A stretch of 64,000 nt of DNA from Acanthosepion lycidas (taxonomy: Eukaryota; Mollusca; Cephalopoda; Sepiida; Sepiidae). The notes below the pieces were generated by a model. It was not told where the DNA came from, did not search any database, and was given only the letters and a program-made list of their open reading frames with translations. Positions 10,801 to 22,192 of this stretch are shown piece after piece (the first letter of the stretch is position 1; the number at the start of each line of letters is the position of its first letter). The position numbers and the translations under genes are program-made. The stretch spans positions 11,469,197 through 11,533,196 of the forward strand of contig OZ010582.1 in assembly GCA_963932145.1 (NCBI GenBank), given 5' to 3'.

Positions 10801-11189
10801 TATAAAAGAGTAAAAAATAATATTCATTAGAAATAATTAAAAGAATACTTTTCAAAATAGTCATTATTTTTCTACTCGTAAAATGTAAAATTACGACAGA
10901 AGGTGTTTTTCTTACGGCTAATAATAAAAACTTTAATGGCTTAATATTGTAAAATATACCTCTGCAATTCAATGGAAATATAAGGAATACCATTTTAATT
11001 TTAACAGATCCCCAAATGGTTCTTATGGCAGGTAATGGATTAAGCTAAGACCGTTTGACAGGTCCTAAGATCAAGCAACATTTCCCATTACTACTGAGCA
11101 GAGAGTCTGATCTTCACTGGGTGTCTTATACAAAATTTGACATTAAATATCGCAACAAGGTTTGAAGTCATAAATTCTTCTCACCATGA

Positions 11190-11509
11190 GAAGGTTCCTT
11201 GTTAGACGTAGGCCTTACCCAGATACATGGGAGAGGAAGGGGTCATTATCTACCCTGCTGGCCCAATGGCTATTGTCAGGGCCTGATGTGACACGCTTTG
11301 ATGACCATGATTTGCGTAAGTGAATGTAATGAACTCGATTTCTCAGATTACCCACCCCGAGCCATTATCCATTACATCGCCTGCATATCTAAGTTTACAC
11401 TACCTGATACTCTTAAACGCTCATCCATCTAGGTACTGACCAATCTCGACGTAGCTTAATTTCGGTGATCGGACAAGAACTGGCGTTTCAATGAGATGTG
11501 GCCGTAAAC
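11190..11509 (-). repeat. Chimeric SINE with full-length 5S rRNA head and tRNA-like module
   Basis: On the minus strand, 11509-11391 (119 nt, the length of an animal 5S rRNA) aligns along its whole length with 5S rRNA. It starts GTTTACGGCCACATCTCATT, has the internal control region segments CGAAATTAAGCTACGTCG and TAGATGGATGAGCG, and ends GGTAGTGTAAACTT. The two ends can still pair (GTTTAC with GTAAAC, 5S helix I). A tRNA-SINE-like module follows at about 11380-11310 (TGGATAATGGCTCGGGGTGG, then ATCGAGTTCATTACATTCAC). A degraded version of the composite body (TGTATCTGGGTAAGGCCTAC) appears near 11235. The 5S assignment is from memory of the family. Confidence 0.75.
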
Positions 11510-12516
11510 CAACTAAATTAGCCTAATGTTGCTTACAGCTGCAAATGAGAGAGATAGTTGGAAGAGCCGTGATCACCCATTTCCTTAAGAATAAAGTAAA
11601 CTAAGCTAACAAACAAAACTCACCGTTATTTCAAAACAAAATCGTTTTTGAAACAAAAATTATCTTAATGTACTAGGAAGGTAAATAACGAAAAGTAAGC
11701 AGGAATGATTTACGTTTATTTTAAGTCTCTATGTTCTTTTATTGTCTCGGCGAACTTGACACTGCATTTTCATTTACTATGATTATTCTTGGAACAAATA
11801 GTAATATCGGTTCTGCTGTCTTTTTCACTGATTGAAATTCAGAGATTTTCTAAACTAGCTGCACAACAAATGCTAAATAACTAGGTGGAAAAAGGAAGAT
11901 TTACATCATCAGTGCAAAATAAACGTATCAGCTTCGGCCGGATTTTGAACTCCGTTCAACAAATTCATTTCGAATACTGATAGATGTTGCATCACTTACA
12001 TATTTAAAATATTTAATCATTTCAAACTGATATCCAAATTATTTTTATTGTGCCTTTTTATGGGTATTAAAATGTCCAAAAATCTACAAAATAAGAAAAT
12101 CGATAAGCTCTTTATTAAATCCAAGAATATTATGAACACTAAAAAGGCAATGAATGAATTTACAGGTTTCTTTTTTCGTATGTGTATTAGTTATTCTTAT
12201 TCACCTTGATATTTTCATAATCAAATTGCTAATAATCAAAGGATATTATTAAAAGTGTGAGGATATATTTATTTTTTAATTATGTTATAATGTCTGTTTA
12301 TATTCGAAATATTTACACATTGTTTTATTTGAAATATGGAATATTGCTGCAATGTCCGGTCTGGATCAACCCTAATTTCACTTAACAGAATTCAAAATCA
12401 TTTAGGTGGTCTTGTCATATATAGCTTATGTTCCACTAATTTTCCCTTTATCTTCTCAGAGGAGCCACACATTTTAGTTCCAGCAGTTCAGGTTTTACAT
12501 CGGCTTGTGTATGACG
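11510..12516. other. No recognised feature
   Basis: AT-rich unique sequence. A frame at 12336-12560 runs into the SINE body and is not supported as a gene. Confidence 0.4.
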
Positions 12517-12800
12517 GTAGATTACCTCTGACAGCAAGGCCTCTGACCAGGATGTTTTGAGGACAGTGGAGCCATCTCTTAATTGCTGTTGTTTCCAGGT
12601 CTACGCTGAATCTTTTAGGGACCCAGTTATGGATAAATAGTTAACTCCCAAACTGAGGTCAAATCATTATTAAAGTATAGAAATAGATTTTTATAGTAAA
12701 AATACCAGTAATAAATGTTCATATGAAAAAATTATCAGTAATATGTTTTTGAAAAAAAAAGAAAAAAAAGAAAGAAAATTACTAGCAATACATGTATGTA
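12517..12800 (+). repeat. Composite SINE, 5'-truncated copy (body plus tail)
   Basis: CTCTGACAGCAAGGCCTCTG opens the visible body. GGATAAATAGTTAACTCCCA and AAAGTATAGAAATAGATTTT follow in the same order as in the 534-800 and 14555-14998 copies. The tail has at least three degenerate units with cores ACCAGTAATA, ATCAGTAATA and ACTAGCAATA. Confidence 0.7.
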
Positions 12801-12886
12801 AAAGAAAATTAAAATTAAGCATTAAATGATCCATGGAGTTAATATGCCGCTAAACAATCAAACAAAATCAGATTTTACTGGTAAGA

Positions 12887-12986
12887 TACGCCAAATTATA
12901 TCCATACTTTCTGTTTTACATGTTTAACGAGGAAGTTATGCCAAATTACATCCATATTTACTGTTTTACATGTTTAACGAGGAAGT
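12887..12986. repeat. Two-copy 50-bp tandem duplication
   Basis: Units 12887-12936 and 12937-12986 share CTGTTTTACATGTTTAACGA and GGAAGTTA, with a few substitutions. It lies in otherwise unique sequence. Confidence 0.85.
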
Positions 12987-12989
12987 TAC

Positions 12990-14103
12990 TCTCAGATCTC
13001 TTATCCATGAGAACTGCTATTCTGTGGCACTAACTCCCGCGGGGATGCTTCACTAAACCCTACAAAATTAACTTCTTCATATCAAGTATCGATATATGTC
13101 TCCTTATAATTTTCACTTCCATCTATCTCCTCTTACTTCCATATCAGGCACACCTCAGTCTATAATTCTCTACCGCGAGTTAATCTTGTGCCGTGTATGT
13201 GATACATTTTAATATTACAAGAAAACAAGACATAAAGAAGCATCGTAACTCATTTGTGAAACAAGCATTTTAATGTCATAAGACAATAAACAAAATATTG
13301 AAATATGGTTTTCTTTTGCAGTAAGGGCTGCTTCTTAAGAGGCACTATCAACAAAATCTTCCTCCTTGAATGTACTTGATCGTTTTTATAATTTGTTACA
13401 AAAAATTGTGATAAAGCCATTATGACGTCCAGCAAGATAACCAACGTCTTCCAAGTGAGCCTTTAAATGAATCATATTATCAAAAGAGCTAATGTCAAAA
13501 ATAAAGAGGTATGTGAAATATTCTGAACTTCAATGCTAGTAGTCTATTTAGTGCCCGTCCACACCACACACACAAAAAAAAAAAAAAGAGTAGAGAGAAA
13601 CAGAATAGGGTGCAGCTTTATCATCCTTGAACATATGATCCAAACTTTCTACAAAGATCGACGCTTTGACGCATTGAAGAATGTTCTAACAATTGTCTTG
13701 ATCACAACCAGACAAAATGGCAACGGATGGCAACGGCCTGCCTTACTTTCAGCTTCGCTTCATTTCTTTTGTTTCGTTTTTAATTTGTGAAGTAATAAAT
13801 CTCCGGTATAATTTATGTCTTCTTTTTTCATTTGTGTGTGTGTGTTTTTTTTATTGCTCTGAGACTCCATGGGTCGTGTCTCTTGAGAACTTTGGAAAGA
13901 ATGCAAAGAACAATAGAGAGAAAAGAGAAACTAAGGAATGAGTCGCTATTCTGGTCGTCTAGCGAATAAAAAATATGTGGATGGTTTGAGAATCTTATAA
14001 AATATTCGGTCAGCCGAGAAGAAACATTCTAATGTAGGACGGCTATAAATTTATCTATCACATAGAGGACACCAGCACTATTAAAATGACAAATTTTCAT
14101 CTA
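12990..14103. other. No recognised feature
   Basis: Short frames at 13250-13444 and 13533-13941 have no recognisable content; the second contains an A-rich and a TG-rich simple tract. Confidence 0.4.
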
Positions 14104-14125
14104 TTATAATGACAACAACAACAAC

Positions 14126-14160
<35 letters not shown>
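14104..14160. repeat. (ACA)n to (AAT)n trinucleotide array
   Basis: Starts as ACAACA and becomes a pure AAT run. A truncated LINE copy starts immediately after it. Confidence 0.9.
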
Positions 14161-14161
<1 letters not shown>

Positions 14162-14353
14162 TATGTCAAAAATCTAAAAAATGTGGCACATGGGAACATC
14201 AACAACCAATGTTGTAGTTGGAGCCCTAGGATTGGTTGGAAAAGATTCCAGTAGATTAATTGAAGGGATACCTGGAAGTCCATGCCTCATAGAGATACAA
14301 AAAATTGTTCTGACAAGTACAGCACACACTTTACGAAGGGCTTTATCTATGTA

Positions 14354-14415
<62 letters not shown>

Positions 14416-14545
14416 GAGGAAAGTGTCATGATACCATTTCTAACTTTAGGTCCGGAAAGAAATGTGTAAACGCCATAAATCAAAGGAATTAATAATAATA
14501 ATAATAATTTATACGTTTAATGGCATTATGGACACAACTATGAGA
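14161..14545 (+). pseudogene. LINE 3' end, copy 1 of three (C-terminus plus 3' UTR)
   Basis: The frame from 14181 reads MWHMGTSTTNVVVGALGLVG, then KDSSRLIEGIPGSPCLIEIQ, and closes LRRALSM-stop at about 14355. This matches 17745-17915 and 18415-18600. It is followed by a (TA)n tract at 14356-14411, a 3' UTR with CCGGAAAGAAATGTGTAAAC, an AATAAT run and a TTTAATGGCATTATGGACAC segment, all shared in order with the other two copies. The copy is 5'-truncated exactly at an (AAT)n array. Confidence 0.8.
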
Positions 14546-14554
14546 TAAACAAAC

Positions 14555-14998
14555 TAACCCGTCCTGTGTATGACGATAAACTACATCCGCGTCTAGATGA
14601 TAAACTACGTCTAACAGCAAGGACTGATCAGGAGATTTTGAGGAACGTGAAACCACCTCTTAAGTGATGGTATTCCCAGGTCCACCCTGATCGGGAGTGG
14701 TAGCACCTGTTAGGGTCCCAGCCATGGGCAAATAGTTAACCCCGAAACTGGGGTAAAAAGCATTATGAAAGTGTAAAAATAGGTTTTAATACCTGAAATA
14801 TATTGTAAAAATTTATTACCAGAAATAAATTTTTGAAGGAAAAACTATTACCAGCAATACGTGTTTGAAAAAGAAAAAAACAGCCAACAATACATTTTTA
14901 AAATAATATTACCATCTATACAATTTTGAGGAAAAAAATATTACCAGAAATAATTTCTTGAAGAAAAAAACTATTACCAGCAATACGTGTTTGGCAGT
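14555..14998 (+). repeat. Composite SINE with expanded tail
   Basis: The body starts CGTCCTGTGTATGACGATAA. A short internal duplication repeats the ATAAACTAC(A/G)TC segment (TGACGATAAACTACATCC and GATGATAAACTACGTCTA). The body then runs through GGGCAAATAGTTAACCCCGA. From about 14790 the tail holds six degenerate ~30-bp units, each with a core like TTACCAGCAATACGTGTTTG followed by an A-rich segment. The 5S head is absent. Confidence 0.75.
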
Positions 14999-15469
14999 CA
15001 AGGTTGATACGCAAAATTCTACGAATTTCAGTGATTACGAATAAATTTTCATAACGGATCGGTCGTCTCTCGGGTCAACAAGGGCCGCGTACGTCAGAGA
15101 GGAACAAGTCTGAAGCAAAAAATCTGTCACAGTAACAAACTCTTCCGAAAATGAAGAGACAGTAGGTCAGTAAATCCGAACTATTCCCAACCTTGGACCA
15201 AGTGACTCAATGCCAAATCAAGTAATAAAAAGAGAACGAACGAAAAGGTCTCGCGAAGAGTATCCACAAGTCATGACATCATTCATCACTGCACTTGAAA
15301 ATCCAGCAAAGAACACCACGAATCAGACATACTAAATATGGGAAACTATGGTAGTAAGTGATATAAGACCGGACATCAACCCAAACATGCTTGTCAATTT
15401 ACGCAAGGACATTGTGCGAAACAAGACTCTCAAATGCAGAAATAAATAAGATAATTAGAAATAAGAATA

Positions 15470-17915
15470 GTATAACCCATTACTCAAATAGTAGAGATGA
15501 AAGTAGAAATAAGTAATCTGCCAAAGGATGAGATAAAATCGAAGAATCTACCTGTGAAATAACCTGCAGTTATCCAGACGATGTCACTGAAGATGACTTC
15601 AACTATATTAAGATAGAATTCCTTGAAAACCACAGAACTGAAATCACCGAAGCGAAAAACTACGTCAACCAAATACTTAGCAGATTAACTCACACAAAGC
15701 TGTCAGATAGTGACCAACTACCAATAATTCATACGAGCAAGTTCAATAAGCACACTGTGCAAATATACAACGATGCTCTGTAAACAGTTAAGAGATAAAC
15801 CACTGGAAAACACCAGAGAAGTTAACGTCATATACACAACAGCTTTAGCAGCTACTGAGAAGATAATGAAAAAAAAAATAACAAACATAGAGAGTCAGCA
15901 TAGAACGCAAAACTGATAAGAGAAATAAAGGAATTCACCTGTGAGCTTTCTACATTAGATGAGCTCACCAGAAACCCAAATATCTGAACATGCATGTGCA
16001 GGAAGATCAAGCAGAAATATAAAATTAATCCCGAATTGAAATTCCATCAATCAAAAAAATGATGAAACAGAGACTTCAGTTAAAAGCACAGAGAACAAGA
16101 CAATACGAAAAACGTTGTTGGTTCTATCGCCAAAATAAAATATTCCAAAGGGACCATAAGAAATTTTACACAGAAAATGGAAAAGCACCTATACATGTTA
16201 GAGCATCCCAAAGGAATATAATCCAAATAAAGAATGTATCCAATGTGAAGAATGAATGAATTTGGGATAAACCTCTGCAAGAGTGGCAAAATATAATCAC
16301 AAGTAATGATATGCAAGCTGTAACGAAATCGCAAAAATGGAAATCCCCAGGAAATGACAGGGTCCCAAATTTCTGTTTCTGTCATTAATCCATAAAACCC
16401 TTGCAAAATCTCTATCAAAGCTTGTAAATAATCCCAATGAAATCCCCCGGATGTGATCACTGAATGTATAACATAGCTTATGAAAAAAAACGAGTTAAAC
16501 ATATGATCCGAAATATTATAGGTGAATAACATGTCTCACCCCCACGTATAAGTTGATCACATCTGCCCTGATGAACCGAACTTACTCTTTCTTTCGAAGC
16601 CAACAACATTCTTCCACTGAAACAGAATGAATGCATGTGAGGTTCATATGCCTGCGAAGATCAACTACTGATAAACAAAATGATCCTGGAAAATTGCAGG
16701 AGACAATGTAGAAATCTTAGTGCAGCGTGGATTGCTTACCATAAAGACTTTGATAGTGTGTCACACTCTTGGAACTTTAAGACATTGGAAATGTACAAAG
16801 TCACACCTGATAGTAAATTTCCCTAAGCACAGCAATGGAATGTGCAACAACACACTATACCTAAACCACACCAGAGGCACTGCAATCTTTTTACCTGATT
16901 ATCCGACGTGGAATCTTTCAAAGAGACTCCCTGTCACCCCTTTTGTTTTCCTTATCTTTAACCCCACTTACGCATGAACTAAACAGTAGCTATGGTTACA
17001 AACTAGACAAAAAATATTCAATTACCTAATCTACATAAATGATCTCTAATACTTTGCCAAAGACGAAAATGAATTGAAGAAACTCCTCAATATTGTAAAA
17101 TGATTCAATAACGATATAGATATGGATTTCGCATTAGAAAAATGCGCAAAAATATCATTCAAGAAAGGGAGAATTACATAAACACCCTCAATAGATTTAA
17201 GATTTGTCACAAATATTAGGGGAGAACAAGATGAAGCCTATAAGTACCTAGGATTTAGCGAAGGAGATGGTAAACAACATACCCAAATGAAGAAGTTAAT
17301 ATAGAGTACTACATGCGTGTACGTCTGGTACTGAATACCGAGCTGAATCCCCACCCCCCAAAAAAATATCAGCAATAAACACATTGGTTGTCCCTGTGGT
17401 GCAATACAGCTTTAACTGAACCATAGCTGACATTAGCGAATGGACGCCAAAACGAGAAAGCATCACACTTGCTACCGCATGCATCATCCCAAAGTTGATG
17501 TTGAAAATCTGCAACTTCTTCGGGAAGGAAACTGAAAGAAGTTGGCATGGACAACAATTTTATTGGACTACACAATACACACAGGAAGAACAATCAAAGC
17601 TAACCGTCCAGAAATTGTTATTACAGAACGCAAACAAAGAAAATGCCTTATTATTGATGTGGCAGTCCCTGCAGACTGTATCCTTGAAGATCTTCAAAAA
17701 GCTATCAAAATGCAATGACCTTGAAAGCGAAACGTATAAAAATAGTGTCACGTGGAACATCAACAATCCATGTTGTAGGTGGAGCGCTCGAATTGGTCGG
17801 AAAAGATTCCAGTAGACTCATTGAAGGGATTCCTGGAAGCCCATGCCTTAAAGAAATACAAAAAGATGTTCTAACGTATACAGCCTACACCTTACGAAGG
17901 GCTTTATCTATGTAA
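15470..17915 (+). pseudogene. LINE with C-terminal restriction-like endonuclease, copy 2 (longest)
   Basis: Decayed but readable in order. Pre-RT blocks lie at 15555-15780 (DDFNYIKIEFLENHRTEITE). The segment at 16059-16255 contains KRCWFYRQNKIFQRDHKKFY. An RT finger block near 16335 reads QKWKSPGNDRVPNF. The RT core at 16715-16770 reads AAWIAYHKDFDSVTHSW, and YLIYINDL-stop-YFAKDENEL near 17025-17070 stands where the catalytic (F/Y)xDD box is expected, so an Asp and a codon are lost. GEQDEAYKYLGF is at 17222-17257. The C-terminus at 17600-17675 reads NRPEIVITERKQRKCLIIDV, the RPD-x(n)-E/D pattern of the restriction-like nuclease used by R2/R4-type LINEs; Asp is replaced by Glu. It ends LRRALSM-stop at 17915. 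The frame is broken many times. The start is uncertain and 15000-15470 probably belongs to it. Confidence 0.75.
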
Positions 17916-18120
17916 ATTATGTGTGTGTGTATGTGTGAGTGTTTGTTTGTTTTAACTGGTCAATGAAATATATCTTGATTCGATTTCTGACCTGGATGGT
18001 ACCCGGAAAGAAATGTGTACACACCAGGAATCAAAAGACTTAAAATAATCACAATAATAATGATGGTAATAATTCAGCTGCTGATTTAATGTCATTATGA
18101 AAACAGCTATAAGATCAAAT
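17916..18120 (+). repeat. 3' UTR of LINE copy 2
   Basis: TGTG-rich tract after the stop, then CCGGAAAGAAATGTGTACAC, an AATAATAATGATGG run and TGATTTAATGTCATTATG. Each block has a counterpart, in the same order, after copies 1 and 3. Confidence 0.75.
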
Positions 18121-18329
18121 TCTAATGTATTCTAAATTTATTAATGAAATACCACCCACGAAAAAAAAAATTTGCTTCTTCTATTACTCATATATTCATC
18201 TACAGAACGATAACACTGACAAATAACAATATTAAGGAAGAGAACAAGAAAAAAAACTATGAAGAAAATACGAATAAGGACAATAAAAATATATATATAT
18301 ATATATCAGAAATTAACAACAGAAGAAAA

Positions 18330-18372
18330 ATATAATAATAATAATAATAATAATAACAATAATAATAATAAT
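18330..18372. repeat. (AAT)n array
   Basis: AAT run with one AAC interruption. LINE copy 3 starts right after it, as copy 1 does after the array at 14104-14160. Confidence 0.9.
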
Positions 18373-18765
18373 AGAAAGCTATCAAAATTAGGAAACCTTG
18401 AAATCGAAATCTCAAAATGTGGCACACGGGAACATTAACAATTCCTGTTGTACTTGGAGCCGTCGCATTTGTTGGAAAAAATTCCAATAAACTCATTGAA
18501 GGGATATCTGGTGGCCCATACCTTAAAAAACATTGTACACACAAGTACGGCCCACACCTTACTAAGTGCCTTAACTCTGTAAAGTATGTGTGATTTTTTT
18601 TCAAAACTGCTCTGTGAAAAATGTCAATGCTATTTCTGACCTTAGGTCTCTGGTTGAGACCTAAAAAAGAAATGAGTGTACACCAGAAATCAAATGAAAT
18701 ATAATAATAATGATATTGATAATAATCCTGTTACTGGTTTAATAATATTAAGCAAATTGATTATC
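18373..18765 (+). pseudogene. LINE 3' end, copy 3 of three
   Basis: AGAAAGCTATCAAAATTAGG aligns with 17698 in copy 2. The frame then reads MWHTGTLTIPVVLGAVAFVG and KNSNKLIEGISGGPYLKKH before a frameshift and the end near 18584. The 3' UTR has AAAGAAATGAGTGTACACCA and AATAATAATGATATTG, then GGTTTAATAATATTAAGC. It is the most diverged of the three. Confidence 0.75.
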
Positions 18766-20636
18766 TCTTCCGATGTTTGCAAAAAGAAAAATGCACAATG
18801 TTTCAAAATGTTTGACAAATATTTTAACGGTATGCATGTCGTCTTTTACTAAATAATCAACTAAGAGAAAATTTAAAGATGACAACGATCCCCATCATGT
18901 TACTCACCTTTCAGTTGCATTCCATTTGCACTGGCTGAGTTACATTCATTAGGCCATGTTGATTACTAAAGTTTTTTTTTTCTCAATATTTGAATTATTT
19001 TCGAAAATAATACAAAGCCCAATAAATACACAGACTAAATATTGAACCCCCTTTAAATTGATTATACAAGTACATTATTGTTATAATAATAAACTTATTC
19101 ATAATAGTGCGTGGAGGTGTGCGAAATGACGTCACGCACATGTCCATAGGTGTGGCGATTTGACAAAGACTTGTCGATGAACACCGATATATGGCGAAAT
19201 CATCCAAAATTAATTTCGTCAATGACTCAGCAATCATCCCTTGTGCATGCATTGAATTGTGCCCGAAGTAGTGAGAACGCCGAGCTCCTGTTGAACGTAT
19301 TTTGTTTTTGTTACATAATGTTCAATTAAAATGGACAAGATTTTAATTAAGCAAACCGAATTACAAGATGATTCTTCTACATCGAATGCTGCTTCAACCA
19401 AGAACATCTGCAACGAAATTAAAACCTATTATTTGTCAATATAATTAAGTTTATTTATCATTCGGTTTCATATATAGTGGATGAAATAAACCACAATCCA
19501 TTGGCGTAATTTATGGCTAAACATTAGTAAATGAAGTTATGGTTCCTCGTAAATTAAATATATATTTACAATCCAGAACATTCCACTTGTGAAATAATTC
19601 AAACAGCTTGCACTCAGCAATGCTAAAATAGCAAACGTATTGACGAAATATGCAACAGGATCAGATGAAGGACAAGATGCGAGTTACGCAATTTCAGAAA
19701 ATAGTAGCTGAAAAACAAAAACGCTCATATACTTGTAAAATCCGCTGCTGAACAAAAGAATACTGAAGGGAAATTTTTAAACTTTGAAAAAAAATTTTAA
19801 ATTCCGCCCTCTGATTTCTCATCGATTACATTATTCATCAAATTCAATTGCAAATTGAATGATCACTCCTGAAAAATGTTTAAAGCTGTGTTGTAAATTA
19901 TTGTAAAATTCAGAGGATAGCAGGTACATCTGATTCGACACTAAATTATAATGTAGTTGAAAAGGGGAAAAAAACTGTCAACTTAATATCAATAAACGCC
20001 TGCAATAGATTTCTTCTGTCTCTTGACCGCAACACTTATAGGCAAATCACAGTTCAAACGACAGTCCGTCGTAACAGTCAAACAGGCAACGTAGAAATGA
20101 CAAAATCGGGTCACACATTCAACCTTCACTTCTCACCAGCCATAACGCGTGTCCCTCCACCAAGCTCAGAAAATCGAATCTGTTCACATAAACGAAAAAC
20201 AATGGCTTTTTCCGCGAAAGATTTTTTCTGGTTGGTCACGCCATTCCGGGGAGAGAAGAACATTAGCATAGGTAGATTAAACTAGATTTTGCTAATTACT
20301 TTTTGGTAATTTTTCTTCGGCAGATCGCACACAAAACACGAACTCTTTTTCGAGTTAGTTAATTATCTCTTTCACTACATATAACTACAAAATTGTTAAC
20401 CTTCCTTTAAGAAATTGCTGAATCAGGGCATTTGTAATTATTAGAATGAATATCAATATTGATATTGTTGTATAATGAAGACTATAGGTGATAATCTATA
20501 CGCATGCAAGTACCTGTACTTAAAAATATCTGGTAGCCGTAAACAGCTCATGAAAGATCATGGTTCAGAGTGTCTAGATGTCTTCCAAAAACATGTTGAA
20601 TTATATTGATGTCACCTCAAGGCATCAAAAATAATA
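18766..20636. other. No recognised feature, except a weak 38-codon frame
   Basis: From 19331 to 19447 (+) a short frame starts MDKILIKQTELQDDSSTSNA. A start of 'MD(K/R)(F/W)L.K' followed by a Ser/Thr-rich stretch is common in hAT-related transposon proteins, but 38 codons cannot decide. The rest of this 1.9-kb stretch is AT-rich with nothing recognisable. Confidence 0.3.
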
Positions 20637-20720
20637 TGAAAGTATAAAAATAGATTTTCATAGTAAAAATACCAGCAATGCATTTTTGAAAAAAAAAAGT
20701 ACCAGGAATGGATTTGACTC
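20637..20720 (+). repeat. Composite SINE tail remnant
   Basis: ATGAAAGTATAAAAATAGAT and TAGTAAAAATACCAGCAATG are the body/tail junction seen at 721, 12662 and 14765. A second unit follows (TACCAGGAATGGATTTGAC). Confidence 0.65.
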
Positions 20721-21054
20721 TCGAGAAAAATTCTCTTTAGGAAAACGCCTCAATGAAACATTATATACAATCTGATTTTTACAAAGAATACATATTCTAT
20801 TCATAAGAGGCTATCCTAAACATGTTTTCAGCGTGAAATAACCCATTGAATTTGATATGCCGTAAGACAAAATAAACGAAACCGTCTATGCGAATAGTCC
20901 CCTTTTTCAGCGAAAATCTGTTCATCGTTATCAGTTTCATTGAATCAAGTGTTTATTTTCTGTTTTTAAATTTCTTCTGTTTCTTTCAATCTCAGAAACT
21001 CCTTACGTCTTAGTGGACATTAACACCTTGCTTGTGGTGAAATGCTTGAAAATA

Positions 21055-21521
21055 CAGTACGAGGCAAAAAACATGGACGCACCTATTAAAAATCGATTTT
21101 TTTAATATTTTTACAAAGACGAGTGAGTAATGCAATTCGTTTATTAATATAGAGTATTAATACAGGTGTCAAAAACAATTGAAAACCTTTGGGCGATAAT
21201 GAACAATTGTTCCCATAATAGGAAAGTTATAACAAAAGATGATCTTTTTCTGGAATTAAAGAAATGCTGAAAAATATCTGGCGAGGGACGTTGACTTACT
21301 AAGGAATTTAGTCTATAGCATTCCATGAAGAATTAAAGCCGTTATTAAAGCAAAAGTTTACCCAACAAAATAGTAAATCATATTTTGACTTGTATAATGT
21401 AAATATGTACACTTGTATTAATACCCTGTATTAATAAACGAATTCTATTACTCACTTGTCTTAATAAAAACACAAAATTCGACTTACTATGGGGGGCGTT
21501 CATTTTTTTTATCTTGTACTG
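21055..21521 (+). mobile_element. Tc1-like deletion derivative, 467 bp
   Basis: Terminal repeats of about 100 bp face each other. The left begins CAGTACGAGGCAAAAAACAT and contains GAGTGAGTAATGCAATTCGT. The right, on the minus strand, begins CAGTACAAGATAAAAAAAAT and contains GAGTGAGTAATAGAATTCGT. Between them only the transposase C-terminus survives (IENLWAIMNNCSHNRKVITK, the '(N)PIENLW' region around the third catalytic acid, then LPTK at the end). The left flank is TA, the right TG. It is non-autonomous and a different family from the Tc1 at 22.2 kb. Confidence 0.75.
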
Positions 21522-22165
21522 TGTGTCCGCGATGTGTTTATGATTGCTTTTAAGTCCGTTTAATAATTTAATACATTAACTAGAGATAAGACATGTTGTG
21601 TTCTCTTACGGAAAGCATCTCGTAAATATGTTGAAAACTTCCAGTCATACATATTTTGTGGAAGTAATACCGTTGAAATCAGAATTAATCTTCATCGTAA
21701 TGTTCAAGAAAAAGGGGAAGTTGTAAACTGTAAGGAAGACACGCTTTAATGTTAAAAGATATCATAATTTCCAAACACTGAGGTTTTGTCAGCTGGCAGG
21801 CGAGCAAATAATCTGTGAAGTAAGCTGTACTAAAAAGATTTATCTTCACCCTTTCAAGTTATGCAAATTTTGTTAAGGAACGTTACACGTTGCCAGCAAA
21901 TAAAAATATATGTAGCTCGAACTAAATGCATTATGCATCTTTTTGGCTTGTCTTATTACCGGGAAGAGAGATGTGAAGACAGATATATTTTTCAATTTTA
22001 CGCGTATTTGCGTTTTTTTTTTAATTCTATATTCGTGTTTAATCAGAAAACAAATGTCTTAATTTTCTGAAATAAAATTTTAAAATATTTTTTCCAGGGA
22101 AAACTGAAAATTACACCGCAAATATCCTCTTTCTCTTAGTCCTAGTCTTTACCTCTCTGTTTCTA
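21522..22165. other. No recognised feature
   Basis: AT-rich. A frame at 21861-22070 has no recognisable motif. Confidence 0.4.
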
Positions 22166-22192
22166 TCATTATATATATATATATATATATAT

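Noticed and set aside
11391..11509. Functional 5S rRNA gene
   Set aside because: Many substitutions along the molecule, direct fusion to a tRNA-like SINE module and no polymerase III T-run terminator at its 3' end.
13533..13941. Plus-strand frames of 85 and 74 codons
   Set aside because: They overlap out of phase, contain simple A and TG tracts, and have no motif.
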